A DNA stretch of 8,197 nt from NCBI GenBank assembly GCA_903914045.1, contig CAIWNO010000019.1:1-8197 (forward strand). The letters are read 5' to 3'. The notes beneath the pieces were generated by a model. That model saw only the letters and a list, made by a program, of their open reading frames with translations, was not told the origin of the DNA and ran no database searches. This stretch comes from an uncultured bacterium (GTDB taxonomy: Bacteria > Planctomycetota > Phycisphaerae > Phycisphaerales > SM1A02). This document shows positions 1 through 5,753 of the stretch, piece by piece. The position numbers were made by a program, and so were the translations under genes. How positions within the stretch are numbered: position 1 is the stretch's first letter; the number at the start of each line of letters is the position of its first letter.

Positions 1-1650
1 AGCGGCATGCCAGTTCCGCCAATTTATATTTTGCAAGAGGATGCAATCAACGCGTTCGCCGCTGGTCAGAATCCGCAAGACGCCGTTCTTGGTTTCACCC
101 GTGGCGCCATCACGCAATTGAACCGCGATGAATTGCAAGGCGTCACCGGACATGAGTTCAGCCATATTGCGCACAAAGACACGCGTTTAAATTTACGCAT
201 TGCGTGCGTGGTGGCTGGTGTCATGTTGATCGCGCTGATTGGTCGCGTCATGCTTCAGGTTGCCGGGCGCATTGCCACGGTTCCAAACATGTCAAGCAAA
301 AAAGATAATCGCGGCAGCGCGGCGCTTATGTTTTTAGCGATTGGTCTTGGTCTTTTAATTGTTGGCGGCATTGGCGCGTTCTTTGGGCGGCTTCTTCAAG
401 CGGCGGTAAGTCGTCAACGCGAATTTCTTGCGGACGCTTCGGCGGTGCAATATTCCAGAAATCCCGCGGGCATTGCCGGTGCGCTTCGCCGCATTGGTGG
501 CTTGCCTTTCACGCCAATTCAATCGCCAACCGCTTCGGGTTTGAATCATTTCTTTTTTTCAAAGTCAATTCACTCATGGCTTTCCACGCATCCTCCACTT
601 GCGGAGCGAGTTCGACGCATTGAACAAGGTGGTTTTGTTGGAGATGTTGTCCACGATGCGGCGCAAGCAACTCTTATTGATTCAACTCGTGCCGCGCCCT
701 TGACACGCTCTGTGCCAAGTGACGCGGCTGAATTAACGGCGGGATTTATGGGTGACAACACGATTCCATCCGCGCTTGTTTCTTCAGAACGTTCCCCTGA
801 ATCTTTTTCAACTCCAAGCGTTGCAACACACGCAAGTGGTCGCATGGTGACACGGCGCGATGTTCTTGAAGCGACCCTAAGCAAAACCGTGACGCAAGAA
901 TCTCTGCGGGGAGCGCGCGCGTTGTTGCAAAAAATTCCCGCCGCCGTGCAATCGGCAACGCGTGAACCACTGGATGCCCAGGTGGTTTTGTTGTTGCTTG
1001 TCACAGGTACGCAAGCCGGCGCTCAAGAAAAAGTGCGCAATCTTGCGCTTGAATGTCTTGGTCAATACGTGCTTGCAAGTTGGAACCAACTTGCCACAAG
1101 CGTGGTTGGTTTACCCGATGAAATTAGGCTTGTTGTGCTTGATCTTTGTGTTCCAACATTGACACAATTAACTAAGCAGCAATATCTAGCGTTTCGCACA
1201 GCGTTAACCGCGGCCATGCGCGCGGACGAAGGGATTGATTTATTTGAATGGATGACACGCATTGTTCTAACCCGAAGAATAGAAACACGCTTTGGCGCGT
1301 TGTCACAACACGTTTCAACTCGTTCCATGCAGGAGTGTGCGCAATCAATGCAAATTGTGTTGGGAACCTTGGCGCGGGCGGGCGGTTCAAATCACTGCGC
1401 ACGTGCGTTTGATCTTGGTACCGCGGCGTGCGGGTTGCATGGCTTGGAGCTTCCGGGCGCAAAAGACTGCACGCTTGACGCCCTACATTTTGCGCTTGAG
1501 AAACTTGACGCGCTCACACCGCGCGATCGAAAAATTCTTTCCGACGCTCTTGTCGCTGTTGCCACAGCCGACGATGTGGTGAACACGCAGGAGTTGTTAT
1601 TGCTTCGAGCGTTCGCGTATCGCTTGGATATTCATTTGCCAATTCTGTAA
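1..1650 (+). CDS. M48 family (HtpX-like) membrane zinc metalloprotease with C-terminal TerB-like segment, 5' partial
   Basis: The reading frame is open from base 1, and family-typical residues precede and follow the ATG at 7, so the true start lies upstream and the first transmembrane part is missing. Counting from that ATG, the segment INAFAAG (about 14-20) and the zinc motif HEFSH (49-53) followed by IAHKD are M48 hallmarks. The third zinc ligand is probably Glu139 in REFLADASAVQ, and STHPPLAERVRRI (193-205) is the usual end of the protease domain. Hydrophobic stretches near 64-88 and 105-128 look like membrane helices placing the protease at the inner membrane, where HtpX-type enzymes degrade damaged membrane proteins. 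About 340 residues follow the protease domain: a Ser/Thr/Ala-rich linker, a helical region I do not recognise, and a last segment (510-547, with TADDVVNTQELLLLRAFAYR) resembling the end of TerB-like domains. Related long M48 proteins with such a tail are known. The protease call is secure; the tail is inferred. Confidence 0.9.
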   Translation, partial: SGMPVPPIYILQEDAINAFAAGQNPQDAVLGFTRGAITQLNRDELQGVTGHEFSHIAHKDTRLNLRIACVVAGVMLIALIGRVMLQVAGRIATVPNMSSKKDNRGSAALMFLAIGLGLLIVGGIGAFFGRLLQAAVSRQREFLADASAVQYSRNPAGIAGALRRIGGLPFTPIQSPTASGLNHFFFSKSIHSWLSTHPPLAERVRRIEQGGFVGDVVHDAAQATLIDSTRAAPLTRSVPSDAAELTAGFMGDNTIPSALVSSERSPESFSTPSVATHASGRMVTRRDVLEATLSKTVTQESLRGARALLQKIPAAVQSATREPLDAQVVLLLLVTGTQAGAQEKVRNLALECLGQYVLASWNQLATSVVGLPDEIRLVVLDLCVPTLTQLTKQQYLAFRTALTAAMRADEGIDLFEWMTRIVLTRRIETRFGALSQHVSTRSMQECAQSMQIVLGTLARAGGSNHCARAFDLGTAACGLHGLELPGAKDCTLDALHFALEKLDALTPRDRKILSDALVAVATADDVVNTQELLLLRAFAYRLDIHLPIL

Positions 1651-1672
1651 CGGCACAACCTTGTTTCACATC

Positions 1673-1724
1673 CAGTCCCAATCACCCGCCGCGCCGCGGG
1701 ACTGTTTTGCGCGGTTTATTTTTT
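1673..1724 (+). terminator. Probable intrinsic terminator after the M48 protease gene
   Basis: CCGCGC (1689-1694) pairs perfectly with GCGCGG (1709-1714) and is followed at once by the T-rich tract TTTATTTTTT (1715-1724), the arrangement of a rho-independent terminator, though its 14-nt loop is long. A competing stem, CAGTCCC (1673-1679) with GGGACTG (1698-1704), overlaps it, as does a short CCCGC/GCGGG pair (1685-1689 and 1696-1700). The position, 39 nt after the stop codon, fits. Alternative folds lower the certainty. Confidence 0.6.
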
Positions 1725-1727
1725 AGA

Positions 1728-1760
1728 GTGATCACGAAGATTCACTGTTGCTCGTAATAT
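1728..1760 (+). promoter_or_regulatory. Possible promoter of the lipoprotein gene, perhaps giving a leaderless mRNA
   Basis: TAATAT (1755-1760) resembles a -10 box and ends 6 nt before the ATG at 1767, so transcription would start at or beside the start codon. No Shine-Dalgarno sequence lies in the intervening GCCCCC. Upstream, where a -35 box would lie, there is no good match but a perfect 8-bp palindrome GTGATCAC (1728-1735), which could be an operator or chance. The preceding terminator means that a promoter somewhere in this gap is expected. Confidence 0.35.
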
Positions 1761-1766
1761 GCCCCC

Positions 1767-2264
1767 ATGATTCTTCGAGTCACAATTGTTTTATCTTTGT
1801 TTTTTGTCGCGGCTTCGTGCGCTTCGCCACAGCGCCCTAAAACAATTGCGTCAAGTGATACAAAAATGCCTCAGCTTGTTGGTCGATGGGTTTTTTCCCC
1901 TGGCGATAGTTCTTTAGCACAAGAAACGAATGCCGAAAAATCAGATGAGGCAATTGAAAGTCCTATTGGTGCGACACTTTCTTTGGGCGAAGGTGGAGTC
2001 ATGACCGCGCGTGCCGCGGAATTTGTGAGGCGCGGAACCTGGAAAATAGTTTCAGGTTCTTTGAAAATGATTATTGATCCTCCACCAGAGCGGCGGGAAC
2101 TTTCATTTGTTCCACTTGTTGAATTGGATCGACTTACACTTACGGGTGTTGATGGTGTTGTGTTGATGTACCACCGAGATATCTTCATAGCTCTTCCAAA
2201 TAAAATGCAATCACCGCTCCAAGAAGAAGCAACCGATGATGCAGAAAAAGTTGAGCAACAATAG
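1767..2264 (+). CDS. Small putative lipoprotein of unknown function, lipocalin-like
   Basis: The 165-residue protein starts with a short n-region containing Arg4, a hydrophobic core (5-14) and AASC, with Cys18 as the likely lipidated residue. The -3 residue is Ala rather than the usual Leu, so the lipobox is weak but acceptable. Ala at +2 would favour outer-membrane sorting in a Gram-negative cell. The mature part has LVGRWVF (37-43), then GATLSLGEGGVMTARAAEF (68-86), GTWKIVSGSLKMII (90-103) and LDRLTLTG (120-127), followed by MYHRD. This succession of a GxW motif and short beta strands recalls small lipocalin-like lipoproteins, but I recognise no named family. The C-terminus is acidic and Gln-rich (152-165). 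It is the first gene after a terminator and ends 8 nt before the phosphatase gene, so it is probably cotranscribed with it. A functional link is not evident. Confidence 0.75.
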   Translation: MILRVTIVLSLFFVAASCASPQRPKTIASSDTKMPQLVGRWVFSPGDSSLAQETNAEKSDEAIESPIGATLSLGEGGVMTARAAEFVRRGTWKIVSGSLKMIIDPPPERRELSFVPLVELDRLTLTGVDGVVLMYHRDIFIALPNKMQSPLQEEATDDAEKVEQQ

Positions 2265-2272
2265 TTTTTCCC

Positions 2273-2872
2273 ATGAATAATCCCCTTCCACAAATTTGGG
2301 TCATTCGCCACGCGGAAACTGAATGGAGTTTAAATGGCCGACACACGGGTCGAACAGATATTCCCTTGACCGAACGCGGCAACCAAGCCGCTCTTGAATT
2401 GAAACCGTGGATTAGCGCCATGCAGTTTGGAACCGTTCTTTCAAGTCCGCGCACGCGCGCTGTTCACACCGCCCAGTTGTGCGGGCTTGATAAACAAGTG
2501 CAAATTGAGCCACTTTTGGCGGAGTGGGATTACGGCGACTACGAAGGTTGGACATCGCTTGAGATCGCCACAAAAAATCCGGGTTGGGATTTGTGGCATC
2601 ACGGCTGCCCTAGTGGCGAACACTTGTCGGATGTTCACAAGCGCGCCGCGCAATTGCTTGATCGCTGCAAATCACTGACCACAAACACGGCCTTGTTCAC
2701 GCATGGACATTTTTCGCGCGTGCTTATTGCCACATGGCTTGAATTGCCAGTGACGCGTGGCAGAAGTTTTGCAATTCGCGCCGGCAGCGTTAATGTGCTG
2801 GGTTGGGAACATATCAACAAAGTCATTTGGAGCATGGGCGCGGTTCCGTCTGGACCCGGAGTTGGTCGGTGA
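2273..2872 (+). CDS. Histidine phosphatase family protein (phosphoglycerate mutase-like fold)
   Basis: This is a 199-residue cytosolic protein of the histidine phosphatase superfamily, which hydrolyses or transfers phosphate through a phosphohistidine. The signature is IRHAETEW (11-18), with nucleophile His13 and Arg12. The run NGRHTGRTDIPLTERG (21-36) is typical of the subgroup that includes sugar-bisphosphate phosphatases such as yeast SHB17 and many uncharacterised bacterial phosphatases. SSPRTRAVHTA (57-67) gives the phosphate-binding Arg60, LAEWDYGDYEG (82-92) gives the acid Glu84, and FTHGHFSRV (142-150) gives the second catalytic His144. The length is normal for single-domain members, and all catalytic residues are present. 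The ATG at 2273 has no clear ribosome binding site, but it lies 8 nt after the lipoprotein stop and just before the conserved core. The stop overlaps the GTG of the next gene, indicating translational coupling to a crotonase. The substrate cannot be read from sequence; phosphosugar or a phosphorylated cofactor precursor are both possible. Confidence 0.9.
   Translation: MNNPLPQIWVIRHAETEWSLNGRHTGRTDIPLTERGNQAALELKPWISAMQFGTVLSSPRTRAVHTAQLCGLDKQVQIEPLLAEWDYGDYEGWTSLEIATKNPGWDLWHHGCPSGEHLSDVHKRAAQLLDRCKSLTTNTALFTHGHFSRVLIATWLELPVTRGRSFAIRAGSVNVLGWEHINKVIWSMGAVPSGPGVGR
2858..2871 (+). promoter_or_regulatory. Ribosome binding site and overlapping GTG start of the first crotonase
   Basis: GGAG (2858-2861) lies 7 nt before GTG (2869-2871), which overlaps the phosphatase TGA (2870-2872) as GTGA. 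This fixes the start. The in-frame ATG at 2803 would bury 66 extra bases inside the phosphatase gene and would encode residues with no crotonase similarity. Confidence 0.75.
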
Positions 2873-3828
2873 CAACGCCGACGCGCGAATTGGTTCTTCT
2901 TGAATATTCAAGTGGCGGTCACGTTGAAACCAACGAGCATGTTGTGGCCACCATCACGCTGAATAATCCAGATCGCCGCAACGCGCTTGATCATGACATG
3001 TTCGACGCGCTAGAAAGTGCGCTGAACAATGTGCAAAAAAAATGCGCGACATATCCGTTTTTGAATAAAACAAAACCTGTCGCTTTGGGTGAAAAAAAGG
3101 CGAATCAATTTACTCCCGCGAGCAACGCTTCCAGCGATTCCCCCACTCGTGTTGTTGTTCTCTGCGCCAATGGTCCCGCATTTTGCGCCGGCTTCAATCT
3201 TCACACCGTGGCCAACGATGCCTCCGAAGCGCAACCCGTGCTTGCTGGTTATTTACATCGACTTCACCACTGCATTGACATGATGACGCAACTGCCAGCC
3301 ATCACTATTGCCGCCGTGTCTGGCGCCGCTCTTGCTGGTGGTTGCGCGCTTGTGTCCGCGTGTGATTTTGTCATCGCCACGACTGACGCCAAATTTGGAT
3401 ATCCAACACACGCTATTGGTTTATCACCGGCCATCAGTGGGCCAACACTGTCGTCGCGCATGGGCCTTGGCGCGGCGCGGGAGTTGTTGTTGGGTGGTGA
3501 ACTTATCGGTGGCGTGCGCGCGTTTGAATTGGGTTTCGCTTCGCATCTTGCCGGCGCAACACCGGAGCACAACAACATGCCCGACCAAGTCGCTGCGCAT
3601 AATTTTAATAGCGCGCTTGCTCAAGAAACCTCCAGGCTTATAAAAATATTGTTGGCCAAGGGTCCACGCGCGCTTTTCGCCACAAAGTGTTGGTTGCAAC
3701 AACTTGATCCCTATTTACACCACACACATCGTGCATCGGCGCTTTCGGCCAGTGTGTCTGGTGTTGGTGGCGCAGAAAGCGTTGATCGAGTCGCCGCGAT
3801 TTGGAAAAATCGTTCTAAGACAACTTGA
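2869..3828 (+). CDS. Divergent enoyl-CoA hydratase/isomerase (crotonase) family protein with an insert, lacking both classical catalytic Glu
   Basis: The 319-residue protein has the crotonase fold: NPDRRNALD (33-41), FCAGFNL (105-111, first oxyanion-hole strand), GAALAGGCALVSACDF (152-167, second oxyanion-hole loop) and FGYPTHAIGLSPA (176-188). Crotonases bind acyl-CoA thioesters and stabilise an enolate. In classical hydratases two glutamates sit in GGxxE and PE. Here the positions hold Ala160 and Thr180, so simple syn-hydration of enoyl-CoA is unlikely; isomerase, decarboxylase, hydrolase or a non-catalytic role are possible. About 40 extra residues (54-93, Lys-rich then Ser/Asn/Pro-rich) separate the first helix from the RVVVL strand, where the family is usually short. 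The C-terminal helical part (about 255-319) is longer and less typical than in its neighbours. It is translationally coupled to the phosphatase and followed by a hairpin starting at its own stop codon. The family call is firm; the reaction is unknown. Confidence 0.88.
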   Translation: MTTPTRELVLLEYSSGGHVETNEHVVATITLNNPDRRNALDHDMFDALESALNNVQKKCATYPFLNKTKPVALGEKKANQFTPASNASSDSPTRVVVLCANGPAFCAGFNLHTVANDASEAQPVLAGYLHRLHHCIDMMTQLPAITIAAVSGAALAGGCALVSACDFVIATTDAKFGYPTHAIGLSPAISGPTLSSRMGLGAARELLLGGELIGGVRAFELGFASHLAGATPEHNNMPDQVAAHNFNSALAQETSRLIKILLAKGPRALFATKCWLQQLDPYLHHTHRASALSASVSGVGGAESVDRVAAIWKNRSKTT

Positions 3829-3855
3829 TCTGGTGTTTGTCCCCGCCACCAGATC
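3827..3855 (+). repeat. 9-bp perfect inverted repeat at the crotonase stop codon
   Basis: GATCTGGTG (3827-3835) and CACCAGATC (3847-3855) are perfect reverse complements around an 11-nt loop, and the left arm contains the last two bases of the TGA stop. The hairpin could end or stabilise the upstream transcript. No T-tract follows directly (the nearest is 3871-3876), so I do not call it an intrinsic terminator. The right arm is part of the first 36-bp repeat unit. Confidence 0.65.
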
Positions 3856-3916
3856 GGCGCGCCAACAATATTTTTTGTGCGCCACTAGATCAGCGCGTCC
3901 GAAATATTTTTTGTAC
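3845..3916 (+). repeat. Two adjacent imperfect 36-bp direct repeats in the gap between crotonase genes
   Basis: Units 3845-3880 and 3881-3916 match at 29 of 36 positions. Both contain GCCAC-AGATC, then a GCGCG-type core, then AATATTTTTTGT. The sequence after them (GCCATCTGGC, 3917-3926) begins like a third unit but diverges, and its ATCTGG could pair with CCAGAT of unit one. Unit one can also fold internally: GGCGC (3856-3860) with GCGCC (3879-3883) and ACAA (3865-3868) with TTGT (3875-3878). No gene is seen in the whole gap 3829-3975. There is no spacer between the units. Confidence 0.7.
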
Positions 3917-3975
3917 GCCATCTGGCTTCATGCGCGGGAAACCAATTCTTGTTTCATTTCGCTACTCTTTCATAT

Positions 3976-4740
3976 ATGAATGAGTTGGTCCAAATCAATT
4001 CAACGCCGGACGCCGCAGGAATTGCGCATATTTCGCTGAACCGGCCCGAAGCGCGCAACGCGCTCAGCTTTGAACTTATAGAACAACTTGAACGCGCCGT
4101 GGCCACGGTGGCTGCGGATTCCGCCGCGCGCGTTCTCATTCTTTCGGGCAACGGAAAATCGTTTTGCGCCGGCATGGATCTTCGCGGCGTGTTACATGAC
4201 GCACAAAAAATGGGTCTCATGTTGCACGGACTGGCGCGTGTTGGCTTGGCGCTTCGCAAACTTTCTATTCCGGTCATTGCAAAAGTTCAGGGCGCCGCAA
4301 TTGGTGGTGGGTGCGGTCTTGTGGTCGCGTGTGATTTTGCGTTCACCCATGAGCAATCCAAATTGGGCTATCCAGAAGTCGATCTTGGCGTGTGTCCCGC
4401 GGTGGTCGCGCCGTTTCTCATTTCTAAAATTGGCGCGGGTCGCGCGCGAACGCTTCTTCTTGCGGGCGGACTTGTTGATGGTAAAGAAGCGGTTCGAATT
4501 GGTTTGGCGACGCATTTGGTTTCCACGGATCAGTTGGATGCGGCCACAAATGACTTCGCCCAAAAATTATCTTCTGGTGGTCCAAGGGCCATCGCCGCCA
4601 CAAAGCGCCTGTTGCATGAGCTTGATGGTTTGATCAACGAGCCTATTTTAAAAAACGCCGCCACTCTTTCCGCCGAAATTATTTCTGGCCACGAAGCGCA
4701 AGAGCGTCTGCGCGCCCGTTTTGAAACACATCAAAAGTAA
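3976..4740 (+). CDS. Enoyl-CoA hydratase/isomerase family protein, LiuC-like (possible methylglutaconyl-CoA hydratase)
   Basis: The protein has 254 residues, the standard length of single-domain crotonases. Visible motifs are NRPEARNALS (22-31), GKSFCAGMDLRG (60-71) for the first oxyanion-hole residue, GAAIGGGCGLVVACDF (106-121) for the second, and LGYPEVDLGVCPAVVAPF (130-147). The glutamate of the PE motif is kept (Glu134), but the GGxxE glutamate is Gly114. The combination of GLVxxCD and E-x-x-x-G-x-x-PAV-x-x-P resembles the LiuC/methylglutaconyl-CoA hydratase-like branch of leucine degradation, as well as other short-chain enoyl-CoA hydratases. The substrate is therefore a guess, helped by the leucine-dehydrogenase-type gene downstream. 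I chose the ATG at 3976; an in-frame TTG at 3949 would add nine residues lying in the intergenic leader. No Shine-Dalgarno sequence precedes it. The next gene starts 3 nt after its stop, so the two are surely cotranscribed. Confidence 0.88.
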   Translation: MNELVQINSTPDAAGIAHISLNRPEARNALSFELIEQLERAVATVAADSAARVLILSGNGKSFCAGMDLRGVLHDAQKMGLMLHGLARVGLALRKLSIPVIAKVQGAAIGGGCGLVVACDFAFTHEQSKLGYPEVDLGVCPAVVAPFLISKIGAGRARTLLLAGGLVDGKEAVRIGLATHLVSTDQLDAATNDFAQKLSSGGPRAIAATKRLLHELDGLINEPILKNAATLSAEIISGHEAQERLRARFETHQK

Positions 4741-4743
4741 ACC

Positions 4744-5625
4744 ATGAGTGACTCTCCGCTTCCAATTCAAATTCGCGCCGACAACATCGCGGTGCTTTCA
4801 CTTATTCCAAATCCAAACAAGCCGCGCGGTGGCGTTGTTGTGCTTGATCGTTGGTTGATTGATTCGCTCGACGCGGCCCTGCGCCAACTTTCTCAACAAG
4901 ATCTCTCTGGCCTTATTTTGCAAAGCACAAGCGAGCGCGTGTTTGTGGCGGGCGCGGATCTTGCGGAAATTGACGCGCTCAACGACGCGGATCTTGATCT
5001 GTATTTGCGCGCCGGAAGCGTGGCGTATGGCCGCATCAGCGCCCTTGCATTCTCCAGTGTCGCCATTATTCACAAGGCCGCGCTTGGTGGCGGTCTTGAA
5101 CTTGCCATGCATTGCGACGCGTTGATTGGCGCGCTCCCCGCGCCTGGTGAAAAAAGTTGGAAGGTTGGGCTTCCAGAATGTGGTCTTGGAATTTGTCCTG
5201 GTTGGGGCGGCACCATGATGTTGGCCGCGCGCATGGATATTTCAAAAGCCATCACCTCCACATGTGTTGGCGCGCCATTTGATGCAAGCGATATTCCAGC
5301 CGGTCTGTACGCAAAAAATATTGGCGCGAGTGAATCAGCCGTCGATGTCGCGGCCGCCTGGATACATGCAAATCCAAAAGTTCAAACTCGTCGCTCGCCT
5401 CTTTCGGTGGCGGACGAACAATTTCACCAAGCAACCACCACGGCGCTTGAGCATCTTGAAAAACAACTGCCAAACACGGCGGCCGCGCGCGCGGTTGTGA
5501 ACGCCATTCATGTGGGTTTGCAACATGGCTTCCAAGCCGGCGTGTTGTGCGAGCAAAAACATCTTATTGAGTTGCGACATACTCCCGAAGCCCGCGCGCG
5601 CCTTGATGCGTTTTTGAAGCGATAA
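4744..5625 (+). CDS. Enoyl-CoA hydratase, stand-alone domain resembling the N-terminal half of FadJ/FadB
   Basis: The 293-residue protein keeps the full hydratase active site: FVAGADLAEI (67-76), LGGGLELAMHCD (114-125) with Glu119, and VGLPECGLGICPGWGGT (141-157) with Glu145. Enoyl-CoA hydratases add water to trans-2-enoyl-CoA in beta-oxidation. The AGADxxEI motif and the tail (about 248-293, with AVVNAIHVGLQHGFQAGV and CEQKHLIELRHTPEAR) match the end of the hydratase domain in the large FadB/FadJ-type trifunctional subunits, where a linker to 3-hydroxyacyl-CoA dehydrogenase would follow. Here the protein stops at that point and no dehydrogenase frame follows. A segment at 130-140 (LPAPGEKSWK) seems slightly expanded between the two catalytic loops. 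The ATG is 3 nt after the previous stop and has no good Shine-Dalgarno sequence, which suggests translational coupling. It is the best hydratase candidate in the window. Confidence 0.9.
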   Translation: MSDSPLPIQIRADNIAVLSLIPNPNKPRGGVVVLDRWLIDSLDAALRQLSQQDLSGLILQSTSERVFVAGADLAEIDALNDADLDLYLRAGSVAYGRISALAFSSVAIIHKAALGGGLELAMHCDALIGALPAPGEKSWKVGLPECGLGICPGWGGTMMLAARMDISKAITSTCVGAPFDASDIPAGLYAKNIGASESAVDVAAAWIHANPKVQTRRSPLSVADEQFHQATTTALEHLEKQLPNTAAARAVVNAIHVGLQHGFQAGVLCEQKHLIELRHTPEARARLDAFLKR

Positions 5626-5753
5626 ATACAGGGCGCCCGCCGTGTGTATGTATATTTATAAATTTATTACATTCTGCGCGCTTGGGGGTTGATCCTTCTC
5701 GCTTGTCGGCGTTGAATAGACGTCCACGCAACACACACACCAAGGAGTTCTTT
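5626..5753 (+). promoter_or_regulatory. Leader region of the acyl-CoA dehydrogenase gene, possible promoter, strong ribosome binding site
   Basis: This 128-nt gap contains an 8-bp palindrome GGGCGCCC (5631-5638), an AT-rich block (5649-5669) with the perfect palindrome ATTTATAAAT (5654-5663), and a weak promoter candidate TTGATC (5689-5694), 17-nt spacer, TTGAAT (5712-5717). AAGGAG (5742-5747) sits 6 nt before ATG 5754 and is the best ribosome binding site in the window. I see no convincing terminator for the preceding hydratase gene. The promoter is tentative; the ribosome binding site is clear. Confidence 0.45.

Noticed and set aside
570..1004. 144-codon antisense open frame under the M48 protease
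   Set aside because: Low-complexity Arg/Ser/Thr-rich shadow of the coding strand, without start signals or homology that I recognise.
2803..2868. Upstream in-frame extension of the first crotonase from ATG 2803
   Set aside because: It lies within the phosphatase gene, encodes residues unlike crotonases, and the GTG at 2869 has a GGAG at the right distance.
3845..3916. CRISPR array
   Set aside because: Only two units, directly adjacent without spacers, 7 mismatches between them, and no cas genes nearby.
3704..3979. Open frame running through the crotonase end and the repeat gap, with repeated ATRSAR and YFL peptides
   Set aside because: The peptide repeat merely reflects the 36-bp DNA repeat, whose length is a multiple of three; the frame largely overlaps a firm gene and has no ribosome binding site.
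4088..4633. 181-codon alternate-frame open frame inside the second crotonase
   Set aside because: It overlaps a clear crotonase; its Trp/Arg/Phe-rich peptide is typical of a frame-shifted shadow.
5631..5638. GGGCGCCC palindrome as terminator of the hydratase gene
   Set aside because: The palindrome leaves no room for a hairpin loop and no T-tract follows it.
5682..5753. Upstream in-frame TTG start for the acyl-CoA dehydrogenase
   Set aside because: The ATG at 5754 has a near-perfect AAGGAG 6 nt before it, and the extra 24 residues look like translated leader.
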